Assembly (NCBI GenBank): GCA_902782625.1
Contig: CACZNZ010000301.1
Span: 1 to 6,574, forward strand
Length of the DNA: 6,574 nt
Source: an uncultured Lachnospiraceae bacterium
GTDB taxonomy: Bacteria; Bacillota; Clostridia; Lachnospirales; Lachnospiraceae
Direction of reading: 5' to 3'
Shown: piece by piece, positions 6,286 to 6,574 of the stretch
Numbering within the stretch: the first letter of the stretch is position 1
Layout of the letters: each line of letters starts with the position of its first letter
Translations under genes and position numbers: made by a program
Notes under the pieces: generated by a model
What the model saw: only the letters and a program-made list of their open reading frames with translations
Databases searched by the model: none
What the model was told of the DNA's origin: nothing

Positions 6286-6308
6286 TCCGCCGCTTTCTTC
6301 TTTATTTT
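6271..6308 (+). terminator. Rho-independent terminator overlapping the end of the response regulator gene
   Basis: AAAGCGGCGG (6271-6280) pairs perfectly with CCGCCGCTTT (6287-6296) around the loop TTTAAT, followed by a T-rich tail. The left arm is coding sequence for the last residues, and the stop codon TAA (6283-6285) lies in the loop. In the other direction the stem is followed by TTTTGCTG, so it may also end the convergent gene, though that tail is short. Confidence 0.88.
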
Positions 6309-6574
6309 CCTTCCCATTTGGCAAGGGCTTTGTCGAGAACAACCATTGCCTTCTTTCCGTCATTGGCAGTGATCAGCTCTACGCCGTTTTCTTTCAATGT
6401 CTTGTAGGTCTGAAGAATCAGATCCATATCCGTTGAGATCTTACTCAGTGTAAATACGACAAGAACATCAATCTCGTGATTTTTGACAGCTTCCATCATC
6501 CTGCGGAATCCCGGACGTTCCAGGTTCTCGGGAGGATAGTCCCCCAGGTCAGTGAAATTAAAGAATTCACAATC
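6302..6574 (-). CDS. Serine-resolvase-like N-terminal domain protein, catalytically degenerate, 5' truncated by the window
   Basis: The frame is open from the window edge (6574) to TAA at 6304-6302, giving the last 90 residues; the N terminus, including any catalytic Ser, lies outside. The segment ENLERPGFRRMMEAVKNHEI followed by DVLVVFTLSKIS and ENGVELITAND has the order and spacing of the resolvase/invertase catalytic fold (RPGF helix, iDvvvv strand, lsRlsR motif, Gv-li strand). In active enzymes the motif carries two arginines; here it reads LSKIST, so both are lost. The protein ends soon afterwards (KALAKWEGK) with no recombinase or DNA-binding domain. It is therefore unlikely to recombine DNA alone and is better read as a resolvase-fold protein of unknown role. 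It converges on the regulator gene, 16 bases from its stop. A remnant of a longer recombinase is also possible. Confidence 0.72.
   Translation of the reverse strand, partial: DCEFFNFTDLGDYPPENLERPGFRRMMEAVKNHEIDVLVVFTLSKISTDMDLILQTYKTLKENGVELITANDGKKAMVVLDKALAKWEGK

Noticed and set aside
6185..6436. A plus-strand open frame overlapping the end of the regulator and the convergent gene
   Set aside because: It runs across a clear terminator and two better-supported genes, and its translation resembles no family.
1..6574. CRISPR array, insertion sequence ends or tRNA/rRNA genes
   Set aside because: No regularly spaced repeats, no transposase with terminal inverted repeats and no tRNA or rRNA folds were seen; the only mobile-element-like signal is the partial resolvase-like gene.

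Overview
The window looks like accessory chromosome from an anaerobic gut-type Clostridia, most likely Lachnospiraceae. This rests on the glycyl radical enzyme chemistry, strong GGAGG-type ribosome binding sites, moderate GC in the genes with very AT-rich intergenic DNA, and the style of the regulators. No marker gene fixes the genus. Four complete genes and two partial genes are visible.

Bases 1-3708 hold the end of a catabolic operon on the + strand. It opens inside a glycyl radical enzyme (GRE), whose fragment contains the catalytic Cys-x-Glu motif and the glycyl radical loop. The spacing and identity of its active-site residues fit the glycerol/1,2-propanediol dehydratase branch better than choline lyase. 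Next come its radical-SAM activating enzyme and a complete S-adenosylmethionine synthetase (metK). The activase gene and metK are 4 bases apart. Two hairpins lie between the GRE and activase genes, and a strong intrinsic terminator closes the operon.

The most striking feature is an insertion of about 75 residues in the GRE. It carries an amphipathic helix flanked by Ala/Pro-rich and Ser/Gly-rich linkers, the look of an encapsulation peptide that targets enzymes into bacterial microcompartments. No shell-protein gene is in the window, so the microcompartment is inferred; it would have to be encoded outside the window.

Bases 3709-4002 are AT-rich and noncoding. They carry a good sigma-A-type promoter and small repeats that could be operators.

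Bases 4003-6285 hold a two-gene regulatory unit. The first gene encodes a soluble PocR-like ligand-binding domain fused by a coiled coil to a LytS/YpdA-type histidine kinase module that has lost the phosphoacceptor His and key ATP-binding residues. The second encodes a response regulator with an intact receiver and an AraC-type DNA-binding domain. A plausible model is that the first protein senses the diol substrate and, with the second, controls the GRE operon. A terminator partly built from the regulator's last codons ends the unit.

Bases 6302-6574 (- strand) hold the C-terminal part of a convergent gene for a serine-resolvase-like domain. It lacks the usual catalytic arginines and has no DNA-binding domain after it.
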